This document shows positions 44,489 to 53,868 of a stretch of DNA of 64,000 nt, one piece after another. Positions within the stretch are counted from its first letter, which is position 1, and each line of letters opens with the position of its first letter. A program made the translations under genes and the position numbers. Under the pieces are notes generated by a model that did no database searches, was not told where the DNA came from, and saw nothing but the letters and a program-made list of their open reading frames with translations. The DNA comes from Thermoanaerobacterales bacterium. Lineage in GTDB: Bacteria > Bacillota > Thermosediminibacteria > Thermosediminibacterales > Tepidanaerobacteraceae. Where the stretch lies: assembly GCA_012840135.1 (NCBI GenBank), contig DUMA01000023.1, forward strand, positions 158,321 through 222,320, written 5' to 3'.

Positions 44489-45064
44489 TTAACTCCACCT
44501 TGGGTTGTCGATTACCACAGGTTTACCGTCCCTTTCGACCACAAGTTTCCTGAAACCTTTTGTCTCTATCGTCCCATAATCGTGTCCGGCATCGGCCCTG
44601 AAGGCAAAAAATGTAATTAAAGGCTCGGTCGGGCTCACGTTTATGCTTCTATGGGCCCACCTTTTGGGGACGTATACGGCTTTACCGGGAGCAAATTCCC
44701 GTGCGTCCCACTCTCCTTCCGGCGTCTCCATCAACATATATCCCCTACCCCTCACGCAAAGGTAAACTTCCGCAGTTTCCAGCACCGTATGGAAATGACC
44801 TTTTGTCATAAAATATTCATCGCCGATTTTTCCAGGATAAACAATGCTGGTGCCGAAAGCTATGTCTCCGACGGTTTCGGGAATCCCCATTTCGTAAAAC
44901 TCATAGATGAGGGGATCATCATTTTTAAGAATATCATGGGCTTTTTCGGTATCATAGAACATGTCCGCCATGTTTGAAAGATACCTCTTTGAAGCTTTTC
45001 TTATACCGGACAAACCGGTGGTCAAATCAAAATCGATTTCAAAAGGCCTTAATATTTCATTCAT
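44489..45064 (-). CDS. pgiA: cupin-type glucose-6-phosphate isomerase
   Basis: 191 residues of the archaeal-type GPI cupin family. Metal ligands are in YFMTKGHFH and the Glu of AEVYLC, with YVPKRWAHRSIN for the second cupin motif. Interconverts fructose 6-phosphate and glucose 6-phosphate with a bound metal. Located beside the HPS/PHI genes that would make fructose 6-phosphate. ATG 45064 follows GGGAG; a longer frame overlaps the upstream gene. Confidence 0.85.
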   Translation of the reverse strand: MNEILRPFEIDFDLTTGLSGIRKASKRYLSNMADMFYDTEKAHDILKNDDPLIYEFYEMGIPETVGDIAFGTSIVYPGKIGDEYFMTKGHFHTVLETAEVYLCVRGRGYMLMETPEGEWDAREFAPGKAVYVPKRWAHRSINVSPTEPLITFFAFRADAGHDYGTIETKGFRKLVVERDGKPVVIDNPRWS

Positions 45065-45083
45065 TTTTGCCATCTCCCGTGTT

Positions 45084-46031
45084 TCATCTGTAGCTTTGCG
45101 CAATTTCGCTTAAACGCTTTAGCATCTGGCTGTTTATATCGATGTGAAATACTTCTGCAATAACCTGAGTCCACCCATGTATAAAATATATCCATCCATC
45201 TTCCACATAAAGGTTTTTGATATCCTTCTGCCTTAAGGCCTGATGCATGAAATCCAGTTCCCCTCTATAATTAAACTCCCATACGTAGCTGTCCTGCGGG
45301 AATTCGCACCCATCGGTAAGAGGCGAACCGGGCCGGTCCTTCCCCAAGCCCGTGGCGTTGATTACCAGAGAATGCGGTTTTAATTTTTCAAGCAGTTTAT
45401 CATTGTCCTTCGGCTCGGGGCACAGATGATATTCGATGGGAATCGGCGGATTTAATTGTTTAATGATTTTTTCCATGGAAACCAGCCTGGGTTTGCTCCT
45501 GTTTGAGACGATTATTTTTGAAGGATAATTTCCATTATGCTTTTTGTTAATCAAGTACGATGTTACCGCAATGGAGCTTCCTCCGGCTCCCATAATAAAG
45601 ACCTCGCCGCCGTGATTCTTCCAGAAATCCGCCGGTAAAAACGCTTCCAGTGCCAGCCCGCTTGAGATGGGGTCCTTCGCGTAGCCTTCCAGTCTGCCTT
45701 CTTTTTTCGATATGGAAGATAATTCTCCAAAGGCTGTCGCATAAGGATCCAGATATTCAAACATATCTTTGGCGGCATTGTACAAATCAATCTTATGAGT
45801 TGTAACCAGAGCTCCCAGAGATTTTTCGTCATTTTTGATAAAATCCACTACTTTCCTGTAATCCTCCGGATCCGCATGGATCTCCATATCTATGCCTTTC
45901 AGCAAAGCATCTTTGAGACCCAGCTCCTCCGCCCACAAAGGAAAAACCTTCATAATGGACGATTGCTTCGTAGTGACTCCGATAAAATACATCGTCGGTT
46001 GTGTTGCCTTTTCAGGTAATTCTACAGTCAT
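45084..46031 (-). CDS. shikimate dehydrogenase-like protein
   Basis: 315 residues. It has the two-domain layout of shikimate/quinate dehydrogenases: the substrate domain has LVTTHKIDLYNAAKD with the conserved Lys and Asp, and the NAD(P) domain has the loop IMGAGGSSIAVTSYL. The N-terminal Ser-X-Ser substrate motif is replaced by TTKQSSI and the last third is unusual, so shikimate is unlikely to be the substrate. In a sugar operon it may oxidise a cyclic or open-chain polyol acid (inference). GTG 46046 is possible; ATG 46031 is better spaced. Confidence 0.7.
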   Translation of the reverse strand: MTVELPEKATQPTMYFIGVTTKQSSIMKVFPLWAEELGLKDALLKGIDMEIHADPEDYRKVVDFIKNDEKSLGALVTTHKIDLYNAAKDMFEYLDPYATAFGELSSISKKEGRLEGYAKDPISSGLALEAFLPADFWKNHGGEVFIMGAGGSSIAVTSYLINKKHNGNYPSKIIVSNRSKPRLVSMEKIIKQLNPPIPIEYHLCPEPKDNDKLLEKLKPHSLVINATGLGKDRPGSPLTDGCEFPQDSYVWEFNYRGELDFMHQALRQKDIKNLYVEDGWIYFIHGWTQVIAEVFHIDINSQMLKRLSEIAQSYR

Positions 46032-46032
46032 T

Positions 46033-47004
46033 TTAAATGGTTTCACTCCTTTTTGCCAAAGCTATTGACGGATTTTTTATCATAAATTTTTCTATCACAC
46101 CTTGCGATATACCCAACTCCAGGAGCAAAGGTATAAACTTTTCCTTGATATATCCGAGGCCTATTCTGCCTCCGTAGCTTAAAAGCCTTTCCCGAGTGGT
46201 ATCGAGGCCCAGCAGTATTTTGTTTTCAAAGCCCGCTTCCACCATCTCTAATATGAATTTTGCCTCATCCATATCGCTGTGGTATTTGAACCTGCCTATA
46301 GTATCATATTCCATGAATACTCCGGTCTCCGCCACAGCCCTGTGATATCCAGTATCGCTCAGATCTCTGTCCAGATGGCAGATGATAACGCGATCCGGGT
46401 TTACACCTTCCTTCGCAAATAGTTCTATCTGTTCCAGAGCATGTGTTCCCATTTCCGTATGGCTCAATATCGGAAAGCCGGTAGATTTTGAAGCCCTGGC
46501 TGCAGCCTTAAAAAGTTTTGCGTATTCCGGTGTTATACCTTCTATGTCAGAAGCGGTTTTTATGATACCAGCTTTGGAAGGGACAGCCTTTTCAGGCCTT
46601 TTATAATCTCCATCCGTAAACATGCCCTTTTGCAGCTCATGAATGAAAATATCCGCCAGTTTATCCTCATCCATTTTTTTAACCCAGTGTTCTTCGGGGT
46701 AAAAAACCATCTTGTGGAATCCTGTGGAAGCGATGATATGAACTCCGGTTTTTCTGGACGAAACAGCGAGATTTTCCGCCATCCTGCCGCAGCCGACAGG
46801 CTGGGCATCCACAACGCTTTGCCCGCCCAGCTCTTTATACATCCTCAGTTCTTCCATGGTCTTTTCCAGATCATCGATTCTCAAAGCAGGGTTCACTCTG
46901 GCCGATGGGCCCGGAGCTATAAATAAGTGCTCATGGCTGTGGCAAAATCTCAATTTTTCATTTGGAATAAGGCCCAATACGGTCTGGATATTTTTTCTTA
47001 ACAT
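46033..47004 (-). CDS. phosphotriesterase-family metal hydrolase (lactonase-like)
   Basis: 323 residues, amidohydrolase barrel. Metal ligands are visible: HSHEH (22-26), Lys in AGIIKTA, His in ILSHTEMG, His in ICHLDRD and Asp in LLGLDTTRE. In sugar operons such proteins act as lactonases that open sugar lactones. It overlaps the preceding dehydrogenase gene by seven bases, a natural order for dehydrogenase then lactonase. The true substrate cannot be read from the sequence. Confidence 0.85.
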   Translation of the reverse strand: MLRKNIQTVLGLIPNEKLRFCHSHEHLFIAPGPSARVNPALRIDDLEKTMEELRMYKELGGQSVVDAQPVGCGRMAENLAVSSRKTGVHIIASTGFHKMVFYPEEHWVKKMDEDKLADIFIHELQKGMFTDGDYKRPEKAVPSKAGIIKTASDIEGITPEYAKLFKAAARASKSTGFPILSHTEMGTHALEQIELFAKEGVNPDRVIICHLDRDLSDTGYHRAVAETGVFMEYDTIGRFKYHSDMDEAKFILEMVEAGFENKILLGLDTTRERLLSYGGRIGLGYIKEKFIPLLLELGISQGVIEKFMIKNPSIALAKRSETI

Positions 47005-47921
47005 GAAAGGTCCCTTATCAGATTCTCCACAGCCATCAATCCCATCTTGTCCACCGCTTCGAAGGTAGAAGCTCCGTTATGGGAGCTTATGACGATATTG
47101 TCCAGTTCGAAAAGCTTTTTATTGAGAGGCGGTTCCTGCTCAAACACATCGATACCGGCACCGTATATCACATTTTCTTTTAAAGCTTCATACAGCGCAT
47201 CTTCATCGATGAGGCCTCCCCGGGCCGTATTTATGAGAATGGCGGATTTCTTCATCATTTGCAATTCTCTTTTGCCTATCATTTTATTTGTATCTTCTGT
47301 CAGAGGCACATGAAGAGAAATTATATCGGCATTTTTATACAGCTCTTCAAGGCTCACATATTGCACATCATATTCCCTGGCAAGTTTTTCATCGGGGCAA
47401 ACATCGAAGGCGAGGATATTCATGTCAAATCCCTTTGCCCTTTTGATTACTCCCCTACCTATATGGCCGGTGCCCACTATGCCCAGGGTTTTACCGTATA
47501 TTTCCATAGACATTATCTTGCTCCAGTTGTTTTTCCTGCACTCTCTGTCTATGACGGTGATTTTCCTGGCAACAGCGAGCATTAAGCACATGGTAAAATC
47601 TGCCACTGCATCAAAGTTTGCTCCCACCGCCCTGGAGATTTTTATACCCCTCTCTCGGGCATAATCCAGATCGATGTTGTCGACTCCCACGCCATATTTG
47701 GATATGGCTTTTAATTTTACAGCTTTTTCAAGGACCTTTCTATTCAGCGGATCAATGCCTATAATAACGCCATCTATATCTTTAATGATTTCAGATATTT
47801 CTTCTTCGGTCAGCGGCCTTTGATACGGATTTTGCACTACTTCAAAGCCTCTTTCATGGAGCATCTCCAGAGGTTTTGGATCATGTTTTGCAAAGGACCT
47901 GGGTGTAACCAGTATTTTCAT
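46998..47921 (-). CDS. D-2-hydroxyacid dehydrogenase (SerA/GhrB-like)
   Basis: 307 residues. NAD loop GIVGTGHIGRGVIKRA and the catalytic triad Arg (NTARGGLIDED), Glu (IDVFEQEPP) and His (ISSHNGAST). Reduces a 2-keto acid or oxidises a 2-hydroxy acid. Lacks the ACT domain of full SerA. Downstream of the FGGY kinase gene. Confidence 0.88.
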   Translation of the reverse strand: MKILVTPRSFAKHDPKPLEMLHERGFEVVQNPYQRPLTEEEISEIIKDIDGVIIGIDPLNRKVLEKAVKLKAISKYGVGVDNIDLDYARERGIKISRAVGANFDAVADFTMCLMLAVARKITVIDRECRKNNWSKIMSMEIYGKTLGIVGTGHIGRGVIKRAKGFDMNILAFDVCPDEKLAREYDVQYVSLEELYKNADIISLHVPLTEDTNKMIGKRELQMMKKSAILINTARGGLIDEDALYEALKENVIYGAGIDVFEQEPPLNKKLFELDNIVISSHNGASTFEAVDKMGLMAVENLIRDLSC

Positions 47922-47954
47922 GCAGCCATCACATTCCTTCGATTCAATGTTCAG

Positions 47955-49472
47955 TTAAAGCCTTGCCAGTTCCTCATAAATGCCCGTCAAAGCGTCATAG
48001 GAATGAAGAAAAACCTGATACGTTTTATCATAAATCTCTCTTTTAGAAGGATCGGGGTTATGTTCGCTTTCGATTTTTATGAATTTATTTATGGCATCAA
48101 AATCTTTGAATTCACCGACTCCTATGCCGCCAATGACGGCCGCGCCCATGGATGTGGCTTCTTCAAGGTAATTAGGCTTTAATATTCGAACACCGTATAT
48201 ATCAGCCATCATCTGGCGCCAGATTCTGCCTTTGGCTCCCCCGCCTATGACTATCATGCTGTCGATGGGAACGTAGTTTTTAAATATATTCAATATGGTG
48301 TTCAGGTTGTAAGTCACACCTTCCATCACAGCCCTCAGCAGATCTTCCCGTTTATGTCCTACGGTTATCCCTATAAAAGCCCCTCTGGCATTGGGGTTCC
48401 AGTGGGGAGTCCTTTCGCCGAGGAGGTAGGGCAGAAACAGGATTCCCCTGGCTCCGGGCGGAGATTTTTCTATTTCATCGTTGATTATCTCGTACGGACT
48501 TACCCCTTTTTCCAGCGCTTCTTTTGTCTCGATCCTGCAGATCTCATTTTTAAGCCAGCTGTACGATGTGCCGGCGGTCTGCATGGTCCCTATGGGATTG
48601 ACATACCCCGGCACCGCATGGGCCCACGTCATAGTCCTCATTTTAACATCGTATACCGGTTTTTCTGTGGTAATCCCTATCCACGATGAAGAGCCTACGT
48701 AATTATAAGCTATTCCGGGCCTGGTGCATCCTGCGCCCACCGAAGCGCACATGCCGTCACCGGCCCCGATGACCACCGGAGTGCCTTCCCTCAGGCCGGT
48801 TTCTTCAGCAGCCTCTTTTGTCACCTCGCCAACCACAAAAGTGGATTCGCGGGCTTCCGGCAGCTTGTCGCCATCTATGCCTGCAATATCTACGATTTTC
48901 TCAGACCACCTGTAGGTATTCAAATCAAAGGCATTGGTTCCTGACGCATCGGTATAATCTGTAACCATCCTGCCGGTCAGTTTGAAAGCGATATAGTCTT
49001 TTGCATTCAGCATCTTGTAAGTGTTTTTATAAACGTCCGGTTCATTGTTTTTAACCCACATCAGCTTTTCCAGGGAATAGGAAGGACTTGCCCTGTGCCC
49101 CACGATCTTATAAAAATCCATTGCATCTATGTGCTGCAGTATTTTATCCGTTTCCTTCTGAGCCCTCTGGTCGGAGTAAATAATCGAATTTCTCAAGGGC
49201 CTTCCCTGTCTGTCGACGCACAGGCATCCCATCATCTGTGCGCTGAAAGAAACGCAGGCGATCTGGCGGGTGTCGATGCCCTGTATGAGCTGCCCTGTGG
49301 AAATACAGACGGCTTTCCACCAGTCGTTGGGATTCTGTTCCGCCCAATTGGCGTTGAAGTATTTGGTATCATAAGGGTAAGTCCTGCTTGCCACAAGTTC
49401 TCCGTCGGTGGTGTACAATGTAGCCTTGTTTCCGGAAGTCCCAAGATCATGTGCCAGAAGGTATTTTGGCAT
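47955..49472 (-). CDS. FGGY-family carbohydrate kinase (xylulokinase-like)
   Basis: 505 residues, two actin-like domains. N-terminal LAHDLGTSGNKATLYT, catalytic Asp in IGAGDGMCASVGAG, and VIGGGAKGRIWRQMMADIYG at the ATP site. Phosphorylates a ketose, polyol or sugar acid. Its close match to xylulokinases suggests a pentulose. It would feed the downstream dehydrogenases or the HPS step. Confidence 0.88.
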   Translation of the reverse strand: MPKYLLAHDLGTSGNKATLYTTDGELVASRTYPYDTKYFNANWAEQNPNDWWKAVCISTGQLIQGIDTRQIACVSFSAQMMGCLCVDRQGRPLRNSIIYSDQRAQKETDKILQHIDAMDFYKIVGHRASPSYSLEKLMWVKNNEPDVYKNTYKMLNAKDYIAFKLTGRMVTDYTDASGTNAFDLNTYRWSEKIVDIAGIDGDKLPEARESTFVVGEVTKEAAEETGLREGTPVVIGAGDGMCASVGAGCTRPGIAYNYVGSSSWIGITTEKPVYDVKMRTMTWAHAVPGYVNPIGTMQTAGTSYSWLKNEICRIETKEALEKGVSPYEIINDEIEKSPPGARGILFLPYLLGERTPHWNPNARGAFIGITVGHKREDLLRAVMEGVTYNLNTILNIFKNYVPIDSMIVIGGGAKGRIWRQMMADIYGVRILKPNYLEEATSMGAAVIGGIGVGEFKDFDAINKFIKIESEHNPDPSKREIYDKTYQVFLHSYDALTGIYEELARL

Positions 49473-49512
49473 AAAATCGACCTCCTCGTAATATAGGCTA
49501 TGGACCTAAATC

Positions 49513-50262
49513 TCACACGTTTACAAGCTCCACTATAAACTTGCTCTTGTCTCCCCTGTAGCGCGAAATTGTGTACTCGACAGCAATATTGTCCTGATTG
49601 TAAGCGACCGTTTCAAAATAATGAATCGGAGCCCCTTCCTTAATATTCAACAGCTTGGCTTCGTACTCTCCTGCAAGGTCTACTTCGATGGCCCTTACCA
49701 CTCTTTTAACGACAATACCGTATTTTTGTTCAAAAGTAGAATATAGAGAATTATTCACAAAATCTACTTCTATGATCCCGGGACACAGTTTAAGCGGTAT
49801 GAAGCTGTCCAGAAAGACGATGGGTTCGTCGTTGGCAAAGCGCAGCCTTTTCAGGTGAAAAACTTCCTCTCCCACGGTCAAATTCAGCTTTTGGGCTACA
49901 TTCTCGTCGGCAGCCATATACCTTTTCTTCAAGACTTTTGTTTTGGGTATAAGACCCTTTTGCTTCATCTCATCATTGAAGCTGACTATCCTGTGAGTAT
50001 ACTCCTGATTGATTTTCGGCTCTGTGATAAAGGTCCCTTTCCCTTTTATCTTTTTCAGATATCCTTCCTTGACCAGCTCATTGACGGCCTGCCTTACGGT
50101 AGGCCTGCTGATATTAAAAATCTGACAAAGTTCAAGTTCCGTGGGGATGGGATCACCTGCATTCAGCTGATTTTTGCGAATATAAGACAGCAATATTTCC
50201 TTTAATTGGTAATAAAGCGGTACGGGTATTTCTTTGTTGAGTTTTTCAGCTTCCAGATTCAT
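49513..50262 (-). CDS. GntR/HutC-family regulator with UTRA domain
   Basis: 249 residues. Winged helix at 20-80 (LCQIFNISRPTVRQAVNELVKEGYLKKIKGKGTF) and a UTRA ligand domain to the end. Such proteins usually repress sugar operons and are released by a phosphorylated sugar. It lies inside the operon it probably controls. The 30-base palindrome at 55103-55132 is the best candidate operator. Confidence 0.9.
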   Translation of the reverse strand: MNLEAEKLNKEIPVPLYYQLKEILLSYIRKNQLNAGDPIPTELELCQIFNISRPTVRQAVNELVKEGYLKKIKGKGTFITEPKINQEYTHRIVSFNDEMKQKGLIPKTKVLKKRYMAADENVAQKLNLTVGEEVFHLKRLRFANDEPIVFLDSFIPLKLCPGIIEVDFVNNSLYSTFEQKYGIVVKRVVRAIEVDLAGEYEAKLLNIKEGAPIHYFETVAYNQDNIAVEYTISRYRGDKSKFIVELVNV

Positions 50263-50303
50263 TATTTCATTCCTTTGCTTAAATATTTTCTACATTAAAC
50301 ATA

Positions 50304-51296
50304 TTACTTTTTCCGATATTTATCAAGAAGTGCATTTATTTCATTGTATGTTTCGTCATCGAGCTCCCAACCGGCGCTATCCACATTGTCTTTAATATGG
50401 GCTATTTTTGTAGCTCCTGCGATGATGGTGGTCACCGTTTCATTTTTAATCAGCCAGTTGAGGGCTATCTGGGAAAGCGGCCTGCCTATCTTTTCAGCTA
50501 CTTTTTTTAACTCCTCCACTAATTTAAGATTTTCGGCAAGTTTTTCGCCTTTCAGTTCCGGGTTGGCATTTCGCACATCTTTTTCATCGAAGTTTTTCCC
50601 GGGTTTAAAAGTTCCGGCAAGCAGCCCCTGGCAGAGAGGACTGTACGGTATAAAGGCCATATTATGTTCTTTGCAGTCGGGTATAATTTCTTCTTCGGTC
50701 TTGTAGTAAAGAGGTATATTGTGGTAAAAATCGGCGTTTCTATCTATCATGTTGTAAAGGCACTGGTGCGATACTATTTGTCCGTATTTTCTCGCTTCAT
50801 TCAGGAGCCTGATGGGGAAATTCGAAGCTCCTATATACCTTATCTTTCCCGCCTCTTTTATCTGGTTTAAGGCATCCATGGTCTCTTCAATGGGAGTTTC
50901 GTAATCGGGCCAGTGCATCTGGTAAATATCTATATAGTCTGTTCCAAGCCTTCTTAAGCTGTCATCTATTTCTCTTAAAATGCTCTGTTTTGACAACAGG
51001 TTTGTTATTCGCTTTTGATCATCCCAGACCAGTCCGCATTTGGAAGCTATTATGACTTTATCTCTCTTCCCTTTTAAGGCTCTACCCAGCAGCTCTTCCG
51101 CATGGCCGAAGCCATACACTGGAGCGACGTCAAAAAAGTTTATCTCCATATCAAATGCAGCCTGTATAGCCCTTATGGACGATTCGTCATCCGTCCCAGT
51201 CCAGAAGCTGCTGCCGGATATTACCCAGCAACCGAATCCTATGACCGATGCTTCAAGCTCCGTGGTACCTATCCGCCTTTTTTGCACGGTTATCAC
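50304..51296 (-). CDS. aldo/keto reductase
   Basis: 330 residues. TIM barrel with the catalytic Asp and Tyr in FFDVAPVYGFGHAEELLG, Lys in VIIASKCG and His in IYQMHWPD. NAD(P)H binding at the C-terminal WLIKNETVTTIIAGATK. Reduces an aldehyde or ketose, or oxidises the sugar in the pathway. Second enzyme-type gene after the transporter. Confidence 0.9.
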   Translation of the reverse strand: MITVQKRRIGTTELEASVIGFGCWVISGSSFWTGTDDESSIRAIQAAFDMEINFFDVAPVYGFGHAEELLGRALKGKRDKVIIASKCGLVWDDQKRITNLLSKQSILREIDDSLRRLGTDYIDIYQMHWPDYETPIEETMDALNQIKEAGKIRYIGASNFPIRLLNEARKYGQIVSHQCLYNMIDRNADFYHNIPLYYKTEEEIIPDCKEHNMAFIPYSPLCQGLLAGTFKPGKNFDEKDVRNANPELKGEKLAENLKLVEELKKVAEKIGRPLSQIALNWLIKNETVTTIIAGATKIAHIKDNVDSAGWELDDETYNEINALLDKYRKK

Positions 51297-51322
51297 CCCT
51301 TTATTTTGATTGATTCTATTAT

Positions 51323-52288
51323 TTATTTATTTTGTTTTTTTACCTGATCTATCAAAACAGCCGCTACAATCAAGGCACCTATCAGGATCTGGAGGATGAA
51401 CGGGTCAATACCCAGCAGGTCTCCCGCATTGCGCAGAGTGGACATCAACATGGCGCCCACCACCGTTCCTATAATGGAACCTTCGGCACCGTTCAGGCTG
51501 GCGCCGCCGATAACGGCAGCAGCAATGGCATCCAGTTCATAGCCGCCTCCGGCGGTAGGTATGCCGTTGGCCAGCCTGGAAACCAGCATGATGCCCGCAA
51601 TGGAAGACATCAATGCGCTGTACCCGTATATCATGTACATATTTGTTCTGATATTGATACCGCTGAGCCTCGCCGCTTCTGTATTGCTGCCTATGGCGTA
51701 GATGTTGCGGCCGAATCTCGTCTTTGCCATTATAAACGATGAAATAAGGATCATTAAAACCCATACGACAAAAAGCGAAGGCATCCCCAGAATACTCGTC
51801 TGGGCAAAATTCACAAAGGATTCGGGAAGACCCGATACCATTCTCGCCCCGCTTATCAGCATTATGACTCCCCTGAAGACGGTCATCGTACCTAAAGTGG
51901 CAATAAACGGCGGCACTTTGCCGTCGTAGATCAGTATGCCGTTCAGCAGGCCCACCAGGGTGCCGGCAATCAGGGCCATTATTATTGAAAACACCGGGTT
52001 AATGCCTGCCTGTGTCATAAGAATTGCCGCAAACATGCCCGAAAATCCCACTACGGAACCCACCGAAAGATCGATGCCTGCCGAAACTATGACAAACGTC
52101 ATGCCAAGAGCTATAACGCCGTTAATTGAAGTCTGCCTTACCAGATTTGATAGATTGTTGGCGGTTAAAAAACCATCCACCGCCAATGAAAGCAATGCAA
52201 AAAGAACAAGGAAAACTATCAATATGGTGCCTTCCGATAAAGATTTGCCCTTAATCAATGTCGTCTTAGTTTTTGTATTGACGCTCAT
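51323..52288 (-). CDS. ribose-type ABC transporter permease
   Basis: 321 residues, about ten membrane segments. RbsC motifs are NGVIALGMTFVIVSAGIDLSVG and AAAVIGGASLNGAEGS. Forms the channel of the sugar importer. Its start overlaps the ATPase gene end by four bases. Confidence 0.93.
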   Translation of the reverse strand: MSVNTKTKTTLIKGKSLSEGTILIVFLVLFALLSLAVDGFLTANNLSNLVRQTSINGVIALGMTFVIVSAGIDLSVGSVVGFSGMFAAILMTQAGINPVFSIIMALIAGTLVGLLNGILIYDGKVPPFIATLGTMTVFRGVIMLISGARMVSGLPESFVNFAQTSILGMPSLFVVWVLMILISSFIMAKTRFGRNIYAIGSNTEAARLSGINIRTNMYMIYGYSALMSSIAGIMLVSRLANGIPTAGGGYELDAIAAAVIGGASLNGAEGSIIGTVVGAMLMSTLRNAGDLLGIDPFILQILIGALIVAAVLIDQVKKQNK

Positions 52289-53811
52289 CGGATACCCTCC
52301 TGCATGCAGTTGTTGCCTTCAATCGATAATCCTGAAGCCAGTCTGAGCACGTCTTCGTCCGTAACTTCATTCCTGTTCACAATACCGGTGCAATTTCCTT
52401 CATACATGACAAGAATCCTCTTTGCAAGGCCCATGACCTCCGGCAGATAGGAAGAAATCAGAATTATAGACGCTCCCTGGGATGTAAGGTTTTCAAACAA
52501 CTTGTAAATTTCCAATTTTGCACCCACATCGACCCCGACAGTGGGTTCGTCAAATATGAAGATTTTGCTCTCCGCATTCAGCCACTTGGAGACAACCACT
52601 TTTTGCTGGTTTCCGCCGCTGAGTTTTTTTACTTTCTGGTATATGGTGGGGGTTTTGATGTTCAGTTCCTTTACATACTTATTCGTCCTTACCTTTTCTT
52701 CTCTTCCATCAATTACCCCGAACTTTGAGATATCCCCATATATCACGATATTCGTATTTGTCATAACCGGCAGCTGAAGCGCCAGGCCCTGCAGTTTTCT
52801 GTCTTCAGGCAAAAAACCGATTCCTGCCTTAATTGCATCAATGGGCGAATTTAGCGATTGTTTGACGCCATTCACATATATTTCTCCGGCATCGGCTTTG
52901 TCGGCCCCGAAAATACATCTGACTATATCGGTCCTGCCGGATCCTACCAGACCAAACATTCCAAGGATTTCACCTTTGTAAAGTTTGAAATTGATATTTC
53001 TGAATCTCGGCTCTCTGGTTAAATTTTTCACTTCAAGTACGACTTCGTCGGTGTCGTAATGTTTTATAGAGTATATATCTTTTATGTCACGGCCCACCAT
53101 CATTGATATCAGTCGGTCCTCATTGACCTCCGACACCGGTACGGTGGCGACCTTCTCGCCATCCTTCAGGACCGTCACCGTATCGCATATGCCGAATATT
53201 TCTTCCAGCCTGTGCGAAATATATATGACCCCTACTCCTTCTTTTTTCAGCTTATTTATGATTTGAAAAAGTTTTTGGGTTTCCTCATTGGTCAACAGTG
53301 CCGTTGGTTCATCAAAGATAACAAGTTTTACTTTTTCATAAATCATCTTTGCGATGGCTACCATTTCCTGCTGAGCCACGGGAAGGTCCTTCAGCCTCTT
53401 GCGGGGATCAATATTGAGATCCAGTTTTCTCAGGGTCTCATCGGTAACCCGGAATACGGTCGGCCAATCTATAAGGCCGTTTTTGACCGGCAGCTTTCCC
53501 AGAAAAAAATTCTCGCCCACGGAAAGGTGAGGAGCAAGCGTTATATCCTGATAAACCGCCCCCAGACCGTATTCTTTTGCCACAAGGGGATTTGATATGT
53601 TTACTTCCCTGCCTTCTATAAAAATCCTGCCTTTATCTTTCTGGTAGACCCCCATGAGTATTTTAATCAAAGTGGATTTTCCGGCTCCGTTTTCTCCCAC
53701 CAGGGCATGTACTTCCCCTTTTTTTACCGTCAGGTTTACATTTGAAAGAGCTCTTACTCCGGGGAATTCTTTAGTAATTCCTTCCATCCTTACTATTTCG
53801 CGTTCCGCCAT
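52285..53811 (-). CDS. ribose-type ABC transporter ATPase (double domain)
   Basis: 508 residues: two ATPase halves. First half Walker A GENGAGKST and DEPTALLTNEE; second half with the degenerate Walker A region GLVGSGRTDIV, LSGGNQQKVV and DEPTVGVDVGAK, as in RbsA. Powers sugar import. The start codon is near an inverted repeat that may hide its ribosome site AAGGGG. Confidence 0.94.
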   Translation of the reverse strand: MAEREIVRMEGITKEFPGVRALSNVNLTVKKGEVHALVGENGAGKSTLIKILMGVYQKDKGRIFIEGREVNISNPLVAKEYGLGAVYQDITLAPHLSVGENFFLGKLPVKNGLIDWPTVFRVTDETLRKLDLNIDPRKRLKDLPVAQQEMVAIAKMIYEKVKLVIFDEPTALLTNEETQKLFQIINKLKKEGVGVIYISHRLEEIFGICDTVTVLKDGEKVATVPVSEVNEDRLISMMVGRDIKDIYSIKHYDTDEVVLEVKNLTREPRFRNINFKLYKGEILGMFGLVGSGRTDIVRCIFGADKADAGEIYVNGVKQSLNSPIDAIKAGIGFLPEDRKLQGLALQLPVMTNTNIVIYGDISKFGVIDGREEKVRTNKYVKELNIKTPTIYQKVKKLSGGNQQKVVVSKWLNAESKIFIFDEPTVGVDVGAKLEIYKLFENLTSQGASIILISSYLPEVMGLAKRILVMYEGNCTGIVNRNEVTDEDVLRLASGLSIEGNNCMQEGIR

Positions 53812-53818
53812 AATATAA

Positions 53819-53856
53819 CCCCTTTTACAAGGGGATAGGGCTTTCAGCCCTATCCC
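53819..53856 (-). promoter_or_regulatory. intercistronic hairpins between binding-protein and ATPase genes
   Basis: Stem 1: GGGATAGGGCT / AGCCCTATCCC (53832-53842, 53846-53856), perfect, 3-base loop. Stem 2: CCCCTT / AAGGGG (53819-53824, 53829-53834), 4-base loop, which overlaps stem 1 and contains the AAGGGG ribosome site of the ATPase gene. The two cannot form together. Likely role: mRNA protection and lower ATPase/permease translation. Confidence 0.6.
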
Positions 53857-53868
53857 GGTAAATTTTGT

